Shown here: one piece after another, positions 25,945-34,945 of the stretch
Position numbering within the stretch: the first letter of the stretch is position 1
How the letters are laid out: every line of letters begins with the position of its first letter
DNA from: Akkermansiaceae bacterium
Lineage (GTDB): Bacteria; Verrucomicrobiota; Verrucomicrobiia; Verrucomicrobiales; Akkermansiaceae
DNA: 37,669 nt
Direction of reading: 5' to 3'
Assembly (NCBI GenBank): GCA_947491475.1
Contig: CANLKN010000030.1
Location: forward strand, 1-37,669
The notes under the pieces: generated by a model
Told to the model about the DNA's origin: nothing
The model's database searches: none
What the model saw: the letters and a program-made list of their open reading frames with translations, nothing else
Program-made: the position numbers and the translations under genes

Positions 25945-26955
25945 TCAGCCGAAGGCCTTGAGGAAGCCCACCTCGATGGCGAGTTGTTCTGATGCATTGG
26001 TTTCAAGCGTGCGGCGCAGCGAGTCGAGCGCGTTGATGCGCTGCAGCAAGCGGGTTTCCGATTCGGCCTCGGCAATTTTACGCAAGGCTTGAGCAGAATC
26101 CGGAAAATCCAGCCCACCGCCATTGACCTTCATGCGCAGTAAATCCGCCATCCATGACATCAACACATCGAAGAGTCGGCTGCGGGCATCGAGGTATTCC
26201 GCTTGGGCGGCGGCCTTGTGGAAGTCCTCGCGTTCCTTGAGCCAGGTGCCGTCGGTGGCATCCTTGTAGGCGGAGATTTCCTCTTTTTCGGCGGCTTTCG
26301 CTGCTGCGTCCGCAGTCTCCTTGCAGCGTGCCAGGAATGCCGCGAAAGTGGCTTTCAAATGCATCGCGGCCACCGGCGAGCCAAACCCGCGGGTCGCGGC
26401 ATGGTTGAGCGCAGCCACCAATTCCGCGCCGCCGCCTTCCAGCAAGGGCCGCCCGCCAAGAAGCGGCAGCCGCACGCAGCGCGAGAGAATCGTCGGCAGC
26501 AAGCGCTGGGGATTGGCTGTGAGAAGCAGCAGCAGTGTGTTCTGCGGTGGTTCCTCCAGTGTCTTGAGAAACGCGTTGGCAGCTTTGTCGTTCATGCGGT
26601 CGCACTCGACGATCACGCCCACCTTGCAGGCCCCGCCGGGTGCGGCGAGGTGCAGTGTTTGTTCGAGATCGCGGATTTCATCCACGCTGATTTGGCGTGA
26701 TTTCATGCGCGGCCGGATCACCCGGATCCAGCCGCTTTCGAATTCGTCCAATGGCGGTGTCTCCACCACCACCGGCTCGCCAAACAGATCGAATCCGCCG
26801 GACTGCGCGGCTCCGCTGACGAGCTGGATGACACGTGCGGCGAGCATTTCCTTGCCCGAACCGTGCGCACCGCTGATCAGGAAGGCATGCGCCAGCCGGC
26901 CGCGTTCGTGTGCGGAGGAAATCAGTTCGTATGCCCGGTCTGCCGTGTATGCCAT
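25945..26955 (-). CDS. holB: DNA polymerase III delta-prime-like clamp loader subunit
   Basis: 336 residues of AAA+ ATPase. LAHAFLISGAHGSGKEM (22-38) is a Walker A-like loop, and VIVECDRMNDKAANAFLKTLEEPPQ is the delta-prime/gamma signature, followed by LLLLLTANPQRLLPTILSRCVRLP with the SRC motif that supplies the arginine finger in trans. The four-cysteine zinc module seen in many clamp loader subunits is absent. The C-terminal region is helical. The clamp loader opens and places the beta sliding clamp. A perfect 17 bp hairpin lies about 75 bases upstream of its start. Confidence 0.85.
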   Translation of the reverse strand: MAYTADRAYELISSAHERGRLAHAFLISGAHGSGKEMLAARVIQLVSGAAQSGGFDLFGEPVVVETPPLDEFESGWIRVIRPRMKSRQISVDEIRDLEQTLHLAAPGGACKVGVIVECDRMNDKAANAFLKTLEEPPQNTLLLLLTANPQRLLPTILSRCVRLPLLGGRPLLEGGGAELVAALNHAATRGFGSPVAAMHLKATFAAFLARCKETADAAAKAAEKEEISAYKDATDGTWLKEREDFHKAAAQAEYLDARSRLFDVLMSWMADLLRMKVNGGGLDFPDSAQALRKIAEAESETRLLQRINALDSLRRTLETNASEQLAIEVGFLKAFG

Positions 26956-27029
26956 GCGCGCGGGATCGTCTCAGGCATGCATTTCATGGCAATCCGAAAA
27001 CATCCGGAAACCACCAAGGCATCCGCAGA

Positions 27030-27067
27030 TTACAAATCCCGCGTGCGGGCGCACGCGGGATTTGTAA
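27030..27067. repeat. Perfect 17 bp inverted repeat between the SRPBCC gene and holB
   Basis: TTACAAATCCCGCGTGC (27030-27046) and GCACGCGGGATTTGTAA (27051-27067) are exact complements around a four-base loop. It begins about 15 bases after the SRPBCC stop codon, where a terminator would be expected, but neither strand has a T-run after the stem. Confidence 0.8.
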
Positions 27068-27082
27068 TTCGGGTTTGATGGT

Positions 27083-27541
27083 TCATTTGCCGAAGCGGCG
27101 GGCGAGCAGTTCGCGGCGGAAGCCGAAGATCCATTCGAGCTTGCGGCGCACGAAGAGCGCGTGGGCGATCGTTCCGATGGGTCCGAAGGGCAGCGCGTAG
27201 TGAACTTTGTCGCGCATGAGCACGCCGCCGGGGACTTCCTCGAACTCATGGCGGTGATGCCAGAATTTGTATGGGCCGAAACGCTGCTCATCCACAAAAG
27301 CACGGCCTTCCTCGACGCATTTGATTTCGGTGACCCATTTCACATGGACCAGCGGCGCGATGCGCACACGGTAGGTGATGATCTGGCCGTCGAACATCTT
27401 TCCGGCGAGCGGACTGGTGATCTTGAAGCCGAGATCGTCGGGTGTGATTTCGTCGAGGTTGGCAGGCGATGAGAAAAAATCCCATGCCTCAGCCATGGTG
27501 ATGGGCAGGGTTTGTTCCTGTTCGAGGGTGTGGAGTGTCAC
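27083..27541 (-). CDS. SRPBCC-fold (START-like) protein
   Basis: 152 residues from a GTG at 27539-27541 that overlaps the TGA stop of the upstream superoxide dismutase gene, implying translational coupling. [20 protein letters not shown] and [18 protein letters not shown] form the typical start of the SRPBCC / polyketide cyclase-like ligand-binding fold. [20 protein letters not shown], then [20 protein letters not shown] and [11 protein letters not shown] follow along the beta sheet. Proteins of this type bind hydrophobic ligands or act as cyclases; no ligand is indicated. Coupling to an exported superoxide dismutase is the only functional clue. Confidence 0.82.
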   Translation of the reverse strand: MTLHTLEQEQTLPITMAEAWDFFSSPANLDEITPDDLGFKITSPLAGKMFDGQIITYRVRIAPLVHVKWVTEIKCVEEGRAFVDEQRFGPYKFWHHRHEFEEVPGGVLMRDKVHYALPFGPIGTIAHALFVRRKLEWIFGFRRELLARRFGK

Positions 27542-28278
27542 TTGGATGCCTCCGCGAAGCGTTTCGAAACGGCGGCCCAGTTCACCACGTTCCACCAGGC
27601 ACCGATGTAATCCGCGCGGCGGTTCTGATAGTGGAGATAATAAGCGTGCTCCCAGACATCGAGACCGAGCAGCGGCGTGCCGAGCTCGGCATCGGGCACG
27701 AGGCCCTTCATCAGCGGGTTGTCCTGGTTGGGCGTGCTGGTGATTTTCAATTTTCCGTCCTTTAGAACGAGCCATGCCCAGCCGGAACCGAAACGCTTGG
27801 CGGCGGCCTCATTGAAGGCTTTCTTGAAATCATCCATCGAGCCGAAGGCTTCGTTGATGGCGGCTGCGAGTTTTTCCGATGGAGCGCCGGATTTCGCGGC
27901 GGGAGTCATGATTTCCCAGAAAAACGTGTGGTTCCAGTGACCGCCACCGTGGTTGCGCAAGGCGGTGCGCACGGATTCATCCGCCACTGCGGGTAGACCG
28001 GTCAACACGTGGTCCAGCGGATGTTTTGCGAGATCGGGCACCTTTTCGAGCGCGGCGTTGAGGCCCGCCACGTATGTGGCGTGGTGCTTGCCGTGGTGGA
28101 TTTCCATGGTCCGGGCGTCGATGTGCGGTTCGAGCGCATCGAAGGCATAGGGCAGGGCCGGCAGGGTTTGGGATGCGGTGGCGGCCCGCGCATGGCCGGG
28201 GAGCATGGCCGCACCGGCGGCGGTGATCGTGGCCAGTTGGACGAATTGACGACGGTTCATTTCGGCGGATTGTTTCAT
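27538..28278 (-). CDS. Tat-exported superoxide dismutase, Mn/Fe family
   Basis: 246 residues. The twin-arginine signal is [20 protein letters not shown] ending near HARA, so the protein is probably folded with its metal before export. Ligands are H61 (EIHHGKHH), H117 ([10 protein letters not shown]), D207 and H211 (DVWEHAYY). The glutamine in STPNQDNP is at the Mn-type position. It is clearly paralogous to the cytosolic enzyme at 8761-9384, but has no cysteine cluster. The start could be the first ATG (MKQSAEM) or the ATG six codons later. The gene's leader is nearly identical to that of the GH5-like gene upstream. Confidence 0.94.
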   Translation of the reverse strand: MKQSAEMNRRQFVQLATITAAGAAMLPGHARAATASQTLPALPYAFDALEPHIDARTMEIHHGKHHATYVAGLNAALEKVPDLAKHPLDHVLTGLPAVADESVRTALRNHGGGHWNHTFFWEIMTPAAKSGAPSEKLAAAINEAFGSMDDFKKAFNEAAAKRFGSGWAWLVLKDGKLKITSTPNQDNPLMKGLVPDAELGTPLLGLDVWEHAYYLHYQNRRADYIGAWWNVVNWAAVSKRFAEASK

Positions 28279-28319
28279 GGCAGAATTTTTCTATGCCGGA
28301 TGCGCCGGAATGCAAATGG

Positions 28320-28338
28320 TTATTGCGGCACGCAATAA
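28320..28338 (-). terminator. Hairpin between the GH5-like gene and the exported superoxide dismutase
   Basis: TTATTGC (28320-28326) and GCAATAA (28332-28338) form a seven-pair stem with a five-base loop, two bases after the GH5-like stop. There is no T-run, so it may be an RNA processing or attenuation structure rather than a full terminator. Confidence 0.4.
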
Positions 28339-28340
28339 GG

Positions 28341-29648
28341 TCATGTGCTGCGTATCCGTTCCGTCACGCGTTTGTGCCACGCGACATCGGCCCACAGACG
28401 CGGGAACTGCGGATGGGTGAAGTTGGAGCTGCAGTTGAAACGATAGCCGTGCTTGTGTCCGAGCCCGGCGCAAATCTCGCCCGCTTCCTTGATGATGTCC
28501 CAGGTGAGCGACGGATGGTCGAGCCAGTGGATCATGCCCCAGCCTTCGGTGCTGCCGATGGGTTTGTTGTATCGGCGGCCGTGCTCGGCGACCTCGGCCA
28601 TCTGCTGGTCCATCCACTCGATCAGTTGCGGTTTGTGTGTCGTCCAGTTCTTGAGAAGCGCTTCCTCCACCTTGGGGAAGGGGTCGTCGGTTCTGGCGAT
28701 CTTGTGGATATTCTGCCAGTAGCCCGACTCCGGGGTGCCGAACAAAGGGTTCATGACAAACCAATAGTGGACATCGAGAGCCGCGATTTTTGTGGGTGCC
28801 ATCACGCGCCAGTCGGCGGAGTCCTTGTTGTAGGGCAACGAGAACAGGAAATCCAGGTCGGGCCAGTTCTTCTGAAGGCGGCTGATCGCTTCTTCGGCAA
28901 AGTTGGTGTAAAAACGGCGCGACGCTTCTCCAGTATAGTTGCCGGCCTTCTCCTGCCATAAGTGCGCGCCGTCCTCACTGGCTTTTGCTGCGCGCGCCTT
29001 GATGTCGCCGTCCATCTGCCAGCGCAGCCATTGGAACCCACTGAAAAGCGGATACTCGTTGAGCAGGTCCACGTAGTAAACATTGTGGAGCAGGTCGTTG
29101 TCCTTGAGGAAGCGCAGCGTTTCGTCCCACACACGCACGAAACCATCGAGCCCCGTGATTTTTTCCACACCCGGCCCTAGAAACCATGTCGAAAGCCCGA
29201 GCAGGATGCCGCGCTCGAGGCAGTGCGGAATGAATTCCTTGAGCGCGCTCCGCGGCTGGACTGTGGTCGAGTGCTGGTTGCCCCATGCCCGCGGGCGTTT
29301 GCTTTCGTATGGGAAATGGAAACTCTCGGTCAACACGCCGTCCGCCCCCGTGGCGACGAGCGCCGGAAACACATCCAGCCGGATGGCGTTGTAGCCACGC
29401 TCCACAAGCTCATCGAGCACCTTGTCCCAATCCGCGAACTCACTTCCAATCTCATGTCCCGGATCGTGACGCAGCAACCACGAGAAATCCCACATCGCAA
29501 TGGCTGCGGGCTCCTTGAGCGCGCGCACGCCGGATGGTTTGCCTGCTCCGGCGGACTGCGCGCGTCCGGGCAGCATGGCAGCTCCCGCGGCGGTGACCGT
29601 GGCCAGTTGGACGAACTGACGGCGGTTCATGTCGGAGGATTGTTTCAT
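28341..29648 (-). CDS. Tat-exported GH5-like (cellulase-like) glycosidase
   Basis: 435 residues from ATG 29646-29648, with a twin-arginine signal peptide ([20 protein letters not shown]). The mature part is a TIM barrel of glycoside hydrolase clan A style: AIRLDVFP, then the acid/base motif VYYVDLLNEYP (Glu198), then ALDVHYWFV, and the nucleophile candidate IGSTEGWGMIHW (Glu368). This matches the cellulase-like proteins common in Verrucomicrobia and Planctomycetes. The substrate is unknown; the barrel fold and two glutamates argue for a retaining glycosidase. Its promoter and signal peptide DNA are duplicated in front of the neighbouring superoxide dismutase. Confidence 0.75.
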   Translation of the reverse strand: MKQSSDMNRRQFVQLATVTAAGAAMLPGRAQSAGAGKPSGVRALKEPAAIAMWDFSWLLRHDPGHEIGSEFADWDKVLDELVERGYNAIRLDVFPALVATGADGVLTESFHFPYESKRPRAWGNQHSTTVQPRSALKEFIPHCLERGILLGLSTWFLGPGVEKITGLDGFVRVWDETLRFLKDNDLLHNVYYVDLLNEYPLFSGFQWLRWQMDGDIKARAAKASEDGAHLWQEKAGNYTGEASRRFYTNFAEEAISRLQKNWPDLDFLFSLPYNKDSADWRVMAPTKIAALDVHYWFVMNPLFGTPESGYWQNIHKIARTDDPFPKVEEALLKNWTTHKPQLIEWMDQQMAEVAEHGRRYNKPIGSTEGWGMIHWLDHPSLTWDIIKEAGEICAGLGHKHGYRFNCSSNFTHPQFPRLWADVAWHKRVTERIRST

Positions 29649-29750
29649 TTGCAAAATTTCTGTACCGGATACGACTGCATGCAAATGGACTCACGCACAC
29701 GCCGCCAACGCTATGCGATGGGCGCATGGTTCTGACGGCTGGAAGTGGCC

Positions 29751-30779
29751 TTACTTCTTCGCAGGCTTTTTATCGTCGGCCGGTTTTTTCTCGTCCACCG
29801 GTTTTTCTTTGGTTGCAGGTTTTTCCTGCGGTGTGGCTTCGGCTTCCGGCTGCTTGTCGTTGGTGTTGTCCTTGGACTCGTATTTCAGGAGCCCCTTGAA
29901 CTCGACGGGCAGTGGAGCACCGGCACCGAGCGATTGCTCGAACATCCTTGCGATGGCCGATGCCTCGATGAGCTTGGTGTAGCCGGCGCTGTTTTTGTTT
30001 TGCTGGGGAGTGTCCCAGGCCTGGATCGCCTTTTGGACTTCGGGATGCTGGTTGAGAATGGCGAGCAGCCGCAGCGCAGCTTGGCGGGCGACATCCTCGG
30101 AGGCACCGGCATCGGCTGTGATTGCCGTCTGATAGGCAAACAAGGCCTCGTCCGGCCGCGCAAGGCCTTCAAGTGCGAGGCCGTGCAGATAGGCCACCTG
30201 GGCACGCTGGTCACCGGGCAGGCGGGTTTTGGCACGCTCGCGGGCAAGTCCTTCAAGGGTGGCCCAGTCCTTGGCACGCACAGCGTCCCACAGAACATAC
30301 AGCTCAAGCTGGCGCAGTTGGGTATCGCGGGTGAGCGGGGATTTGTCGAATTGCTGGAGTGCCGCAGCAAGGCCATCGAGATCGCCGAGTTTCCGCAGGC
30401 CCTCGAGTTCGTAAAACGCGGCGAGCGCAGCGTGGCTGTTTTCCACGGCATAAACGGGCTTGAAGCGATCCTTCACGGCAATGAATTTCTGCTTGGCCTC
30501 CTCATACTTGCGCGCCTGAAAGAGGTCCATTGCCTCGGTGAACTCGCGCGGTTCGTAGAGAAAGATGGTTTTGTAATCCAGCACCCGGGCATTGGCGGTT
30601 TCCGTGGCAACAGCGGTTTCGCGATACGTCAATTGGGACTTGGTTGCGGAAACCAGAAACGCCCGCTGGACGGAGCCGTCCTCCTTGATGAGCAGGGCGG
30701 GCGTCTGGAAGGGCGTCTGCGCGATGGCGGCGATGGCCAGCGCGGAAAGCAGGGCGGCTGTGAAACGAAGCGTTTTCAT
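29751..30779 (-). CDS. Exported TPR-like protein with Lys/Glu/Pro-rich tail
   Basis: 342 residues with a signal peptide (MKTLRFTAALLSALAIAAIA). Residues about 28-75 (ALLIKEDGSVQRAFLVSATK, then LTYRETAVATETANARVLDY) could form a small beta domain. TPR-like helices follow from about 80, then a low-complexity tail of alternating E, K, P and D from about 300 that may contact peptidoglycan or another charged surface. It is the last gene of the ExbB/ExbD/TPR run, 36 bp after the large TPR gene. Function is inferred from context only: a periplasmic partner of the ExbB/ExbD motor. Confidence 0.75.
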   Translation of the reverse strand: MKTLRFTAALLSALAIAAIAQTPFQTPALLIKEDGSVQRAFLVSATKSQLTYRETAVATETANARVLDYKTIFLYEPREFTEAMDLFQARKYEEAKQKFIAVKDRFKPVYAVENSHAALAAFYELEGLRKLGDLDGLAAALQQFDKSPLTRDTQLRQLELYVLWDAVRAKDWATLEGLARERAKTRLPGDQRAQVAYLHGLALEGLARPDEALFAYQTAITADAGASEDVARQAALRLLAILNQHPEVQKAIQAWDTPQQNKNSAGYTKLIEASAIARMFEQSLGAGAPLPVEFKGLLKYESKDNTNDKQPEAEATPQEKPATKEKPVDEKKPADDKKPAKK

Positions 30780-30815
30780 GAAAGTGTGCGGTGGGGGTTG
30801 GCGAGCCGCGGGTTA

Positions 30816-33809
30816 TCACCTGCGCCCCTGGGCGGCCTCCTTTTCAGCCTTGATCTGGGCCATGGATTTAATCTTCGGGTTGGCCTCGTAGGTTTTTACG
30901 AGCGCTTCCACCTCCTGCCAGAGCTTGAGATCGCTCTCGATCATCTTGTCCTTGAAGCGGCCGGTCAGCTCGATGTAGCGCGCGCCGCCTTCGTAAGCTC
31001 CCTGGCGGTCGGATGGCGTGGCAGGATCGGCCGATTCCTTATTGCGCTGCCATGAAAGTTCCATCCAGCGTTTCATGGCCGGCGCGGAAATCTTGATGTT
31101 GCCCATGTGGGCGGACCAGACCTTGACATACATGGCAATGGCGTCGTCCACCATCTTGCGTTCATCGAAGGTTCTGGCGAGCAGCAGGCCGACCTGCGGT
31201 GAGAATTTAGAGAAGCCGCTTTTCTCGCGGTCGAGGTAGATCTGGGCTTTTTCCGCGGCCTTGGCGTATTCCTTGTTGGCAATGAGCAGCTCGATGGTGC
31301 GGAAGAGCGAGAACTCGCGCTCGGCTTTCTCCTCGGACTCGTTGAAAACGGTTTCGAAATCCTTGAGGGATTTTTCGATGTCCGCAGCGACGCCGGAGTT
31401 GCCATAGACATCGGCGCGGCCGAGCAGGGCGGCGAAACGCATGGCCTTGTCCTCGCGGCCGAGGGCCTCGTCGTAATAGGGCAGCGCCTCGCGTGGAGTT
31501 GCGGTGTTGTTGCGCAGGTAGTCGCCCACTTTCACCAGAATGAAGTTGGTGAGATCCTTGAGCGCAAAATCCGTTTTGAGCTCCTGGAAGAGCACTTTGA
31601 TCATGGCTTCACCGGCGCGCTTCTTGGCTTCGTCCTGGATCTTGCGCAGCTCGTTTTCAAACACGCCGATGAGAGCAACGCGCAGCAAGGCGCGGGCGGC
31701 ACGGTCCTCGATGCGGATTCCCTCGAAGTTGTAGTAATGCTCCTTGAGCTCATCGGGCGTGTGTTGGGTGAGGTAGGCCTCGGTGTAGGAGTTGATCAAC
31801 GGCTCGAGGGCCGGATTTTCAGGCTGGCGCGCCATTTCGGAGACCACCTCGCGCAGGCGCTTGAGGCCATCCTGAGCGCGGTCCACGGCGCTGAGAGCGG
31901 GAAACTGGGCCACGGCCATGCGCGACTTGAATGGAGAGTCGTTGGCGTAACTTTCCCAGTAGCGGTCGGCAAAAGGCACGGCTTCCTTGAGGCGTGGATT
32001 GTCCGGCTGGCCGAGGAGCACGACCAGCGAGTAAAGCGCCTCAGCAGCCACTCCGGGGTGCTTGAGTTTCTCGGCGGCTTCGATCGCGGACTTGAAGGCT
32101 TGTTCGGCGCGGTCGTTGTTTTCGAGGGATTGCTCGATGTTTCCGCGCAGCAGGTATGCCTGGTCGAGCACGTTGGAGTTTGGAAACTCGCTCACGATGC
32201 GGGCGATCTTTTCGAGGGCGGGCTCGGGTTGCTCCTCCGCGAAGTGGGTGGTGGCGCGGTCATAAAGCGCGTAGGCCATGAAGATGTTTTTGGAGGCATC
32301 CGGGAAGTTCTTGAGGAACTCGTCGAGCAGGCTGGCGGCCTTGCTCCAGTTCTGTAGCCGCGATTGGTTGGCGGCGCGGAAGTAGGAGGACGAAAGCGCA
32401 AACGGGCTCTTGGGAAATTTTTCCACATGCTGGTCGAGCAGCGGCTGGGCCTTGTCGTGCTGGCCTGTGTAGAAATAGGAGCCGCCGAGCACGTGCACTA
32501 AGATGTCGTGCTCCGGAGTGCCGACCTCGATTTTTTCCAGCATTGGCACGCCGACCTCGATGCAAGTGTCGTATTCGCCATCGTAGAAAAGCACCGAGAG
32601 CATCATGCGCCGCACAGCCGGGATATGCTTCGAATCCGGGAAGGCCTTGACGAAGGACTGCGCGAAGCGATGGGTGTCCGCGGGATTACCGACGAGCGAG
32701 CTGGTGCGGATGAGATTGAAAAGGTTGTCCTCGCGCCGCTCGGATGCTGGGAAAAACTCTTCAAGCTGCAAGTAGGAAGCGTAAGCACCGCTGGCGTTGC
32801 CCATTTTCTCGTTGAGGAAAGCGGCAGCAGCCAGCTTGACCATTTCCGGGGAGCGCTTGCCGCGCCGCATTTCTTCGAGCGCCGCAAGGTCTTTTTCGAG
32901 CGCCTGGCGGACCAGGACATTGCCACCATCCGCGACACGCGGCAAAGGGCCGAGCGACTTGATGCGGGCGCGCACGTCGTCGATGGCGGCATCCGTGGTG
33001 GGCACGAATTGATACAAGGCGCTTGCTGCACGGTCCATTTCCGCAGCGATGGCGTCTCCGGCGAGTTTCATGAACACCGGCGTGTATTGGTGCATCAGGT
33101 AGGGATCGATGATGAGTTCACCGCGGTTTTTCTCGATGAAATCGAGCAGTGCCTGCTCGTTGCGCTTGGTGATGGCGCTGAGCACGAGCTCTTGGAAGCC
33201 GGCGACAATGGCGGTTTCCGGTGTGGGGAAGCGCGCCTTGTTCTTGATGGCGATTTCGAGGTGCTCGTTGCCCTCGGGGATCTTGCCGAGCTTGTAGTGG
33301 GAAATGGCCATGCCGATGTGGAATGGGCCCTGCGGATAATCGTCGCGCTCGGGATCGCGCTCCTTGAGGAATTTCTGATACTGGCTGATGGCCAGTTCGT
33401 AGTCACCGCCGCCCATGGCGGCTTCAGCCCATTTGAGCAGGGCCATTTTCCCGAACTTGTTTTCCCTACCCACGGCGTTCTCGGGATTTGGGAAATCCCG
33501 GTAGCAAATTTCAAAAGACTCCACCGCATTTTCCCACTTGCCGAGTTTCATCTCGGTGACGCCCTTGCGATAATAAATTTCACCGAACCTCGGACCGAAA
33601 AGCTGGAGCGGCTGGTTGCCGCCGTAGTTCTCCACCGCCTTGGTATGGAAAACGAGCGCTTCCTCCCATTTTTCCTCCTTCATCGCGGCGAGCGCGTTGT
33701 TGACGAGGGTGCCAAGATCTTCGTCCTCGGCGGCAGCCGCGACAGTAAGAACCAGTGGAATGGCACAGAGACCGCTGGCAAAAGCGATGAATGAACTGCG
33801 GGGAATCAT
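30816..33809 (-). CDS. Large exported TPR protein of the ExbB/ExbD locus
   Basis: 997 residues from ATG 33807-33809, which begins a signal peptide (IPRSSFIAFASGLCAIPLVL, cleavage near AAA-ED). An upstream ATG at 33911 would bury that signal. The whole mature chain is helical TPR and TPR-like repeats, for example EEKWEEALVFHTKAVENYGG, KLGKWENAVESFEICYRDFP and ENNDRAEQAFKSAIEAAEKL. There is no membrane helix beyond the signal and no enzymatic motif. It probably forms a long periplasmic superhelix that scaffolds partners of the ExbB/ExbD motor. Such genes occur next to exbB/exbD in Verrucomicrobia and Planctomycetes; the load they transmit force to is not known. Confidence 0.82.
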   Translation of the reverse strand: MIPRSSFIAFASGLCAIPLVLTVAAAAEDEDLGTLVNNALAAMKEEKWEEALVFHTKAVENYGGNQPLQLFGPRFGEIYYRKGVTEMKLGKWENAVESFEICYRDFPNPENAVGRENKFGKMALLKWAEAAMGGGDYELAISQYQKFLKERDPERDDYPQGPFHIGMAISHYKLGKIPEGNEHLEIAIKNKARFPTPETAIVAGFQELVLSAITKRNEQALLDFIEKNRGELIIDPYLMHQYTPVFMKLAGDAIAAEMDRAASALYQFVPTTDAAIDDVRARIKSLGPLPRVADGGNVLVRQALEKDLAALEEMRRGKRSPEMVKLAAAAFLNEKMGNASGAYASYLQLEEFFPASERREDNLFNLIRTSSLVGNPADTHRFAQSFVKAFPDSKHIPAVRRMMLSVLFYDGEYDTCIEVGVPMLEKIEVGTPEHDILVHVLGGSYFYTGQHDKAQPLLDQHVEKFPKSPFALSSSYFRAANQSRLQNWSKAASLLDEFLKNFPDASKNIFMAYALYDRATTHFAEEQPEPALEKIARIVSEFPNSNVLDQAYLLRGNIEQSLENNDRAEQAFKSAIEAAEKLKHPGVAAEALYSLVVLLGQPDNPRLKEAVPFADRYWESYANDSPFKSRMAVAQFPALSAVDRAQDGLKRLREVVSEMARQPENPALEPLINSYTEAYLTQHTPDELKEHYYNFEGIRIEDRAARALLRVALIGVFENELRKIQDEAKKRAGEAMIKVLFQELKTDFALKDLTNFILVKVGDYLRNNTATPREALPYYDEALGREDKAMRFAALLGRADVYGNSGVAADIEKSLKDFETVFNESEEKAEREFSLFRTIELLIANKEYAKAAEKAQIYLDREKSGFSKFSPQVGLLLARTFDERKMVDDAIAMYVKVWSAHMGNIKISAPAMKRWMELSWQRNKESADPATPSDRQGAYEGGARYIELTGRFKDKMIESDLKLWQEVEALVKTYEANPKIKSMAQIKAEKEAAQGRR

Positions 33810-33935
33810 GGTTTCAGAAGGTTTTGAATGACGGATTATGACCCGGTAAGCGGCTGCTCTGGTGACGAAAGCGTCGCCAAGCCGCCCCGGCAAGGGGGAA
33901 ATCCACGGCATCCGGCAGAAAACACGCTGCGGGTG

Positions 33936-34397
33936 TTAGTTGAGCAAGTCGGTGAAAGTGACCGAGTTGATGTTCACGCCGGCTAGTGCGTTGAGCACGT
34001 CGATCACCCGTTGTTGGGAAGCTTCGCCATCGGCGTAAATCTGCACCAGTGGCTTGGAGTTGGCGGCGCGGGCCGCGCTGGCATACATGTCGAGCTGGCC
34101 CCGCAAGAGCGGCATCTCGCGCACGCTCACATCGCTGTCCATCGGTTGCTGGGAGGCTCCGGTGCCGGTGAATACCGCGCCGTTGCGCTCGATGCGGATG
34201 AACAAGGGCTCGATCTCTGGCTGCTCGGTGCTCGGATTGGCCGCCGGCAGCGCCATGCCGAGATCGGTCTCGCGCGGTGCAATGGTGGAGGTGACGATGA
34301 AGTAGATGAGCAGCAGGAAGCAAACGTCGATCAGCGAGGAAATGTCCAATGCGGGATCGGCTTCCTCGGCAGCTTCGTATTTTCGGTGGCGGGCCAT
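33936..34397 (-). CDS. ExbD/TolR-family biopolymer transport protein (second copy)
   Basis: 153 residues: a short cytoplasmic N-terminus, one membrane helix carrying the essential aspartate (ALDISSLIDVCFLLLIYF) and a periplasmic domain ending in VLNALAGVNINSVTFTDLL. ExbD/TolR proteins sit inside an ExbB/TolQ pentamer, and the helix aspartate conducts protons. It follows the other ExbD by 30 bp. Two different ExbD paralogues may form a heterodimer in the motor, as reported for some dual-ExbD loci. Confidence 0.92.
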   Translation of the reverse strand: MARHRKYEAAEEADPALDISSLIDVCFLLLIYFIVTSTIAPRETDLGMALPAANPSTEQPEIEPLFIRIERNGAVFTGTGASQQPMDSDVSVREMPLLRGQLDMYASAARAANSKPLVQIYADGEASQQRVIDVLNALAGVNINSVTFTDLLN

Positions 34398-34427
34398 GTC
34401 TTGAAGATAGCGGTGATTTTCTCAGGG

Positions 34428-34874
34428 TTACCGGACGAAGACTCCGAAGACGACCTGATCGACTCCGGCGCGCGCCGCGCCGCGGATGGCGGTCCGGCAG
34501 TAGCGGAAGACGGCTTCCTTGTCGCCCCGCAAGTGCAGCTTGGAAACGACACCCAGAGACTCGTGGCGGGCCTTCATGGTTTTGACCATGTCGTATATTT
34601 CGTCCTCTCCCGGCAGGATCGTGTTGAAATCCTCGGCGGTGAAGGTGCCGTCCGGACGGATATTGACCACGATACGGCCGCTGCCGTCCTCCTGGCGCTT
34701 CGAATTCGCGGCCAGCGGCGGACGCACGTTGGGATCTGTCTGCACGACGATCGCTGTGGCGTTGACGATGAAGAAAATCAACAGCAGGAAGACCATGTCG
34801 ATCATCGGCGACATATCCAACATGCACTCGGCTTCGGGCTCGGTCGAAACGTTGCGGAGTTTTGAAGTGGCCAT
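34428..34874 (-). CDS. ExbD/TolR-family biopolymer transport protein (first copy)
   Basis: 148 residues with the membrane helix MLDMSPMIDMVFLLLIFFIV and its proton-path aspartate in PMIDM. The periplasmic part contains a GRIVVNIRPDGTF strand region and YDMVKTMKARHESLGVVSKL helices typical of the family. It differs clearly in sequence from the ExbD encoded downstream, so this is old paralogy and not a recent duplication. It is second in the transcription order exbB, exbD, exbD, TPR, TPR. Confidence 0.92.
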   Translation of the reverse strand: MATSKLRNVSTEPEAECMLDMSPMIDMVFLLLIFFIVNATAIVVQTDPNVRPPLAANSKRQEDGSGRIVVNIRPDGTFTAEDFNTILPGEDEIYDMVKTMKARHESLGVVSKLHLRGDKEAVFRYCRTAIRGAARAGVDQVVFGVFVR

Positions 34875-34945
34875 GAGATTGGAATTCAGGAATTGCGGCC
34901 GCGGGAGCCATACAGATCAACATTGCCCCACGATTATACTGGGAC

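Noticed and set aside
29745-33794. Long plus-strand open frames (436 codons at 29745-31055, 428 codons at 32508-33794)
   Set aside because: Antisense to the TPR genes, which have signal peptides, repeats and operon context. The antisense products show only composition-driven leucine, glycine or histidine-rich sequence.
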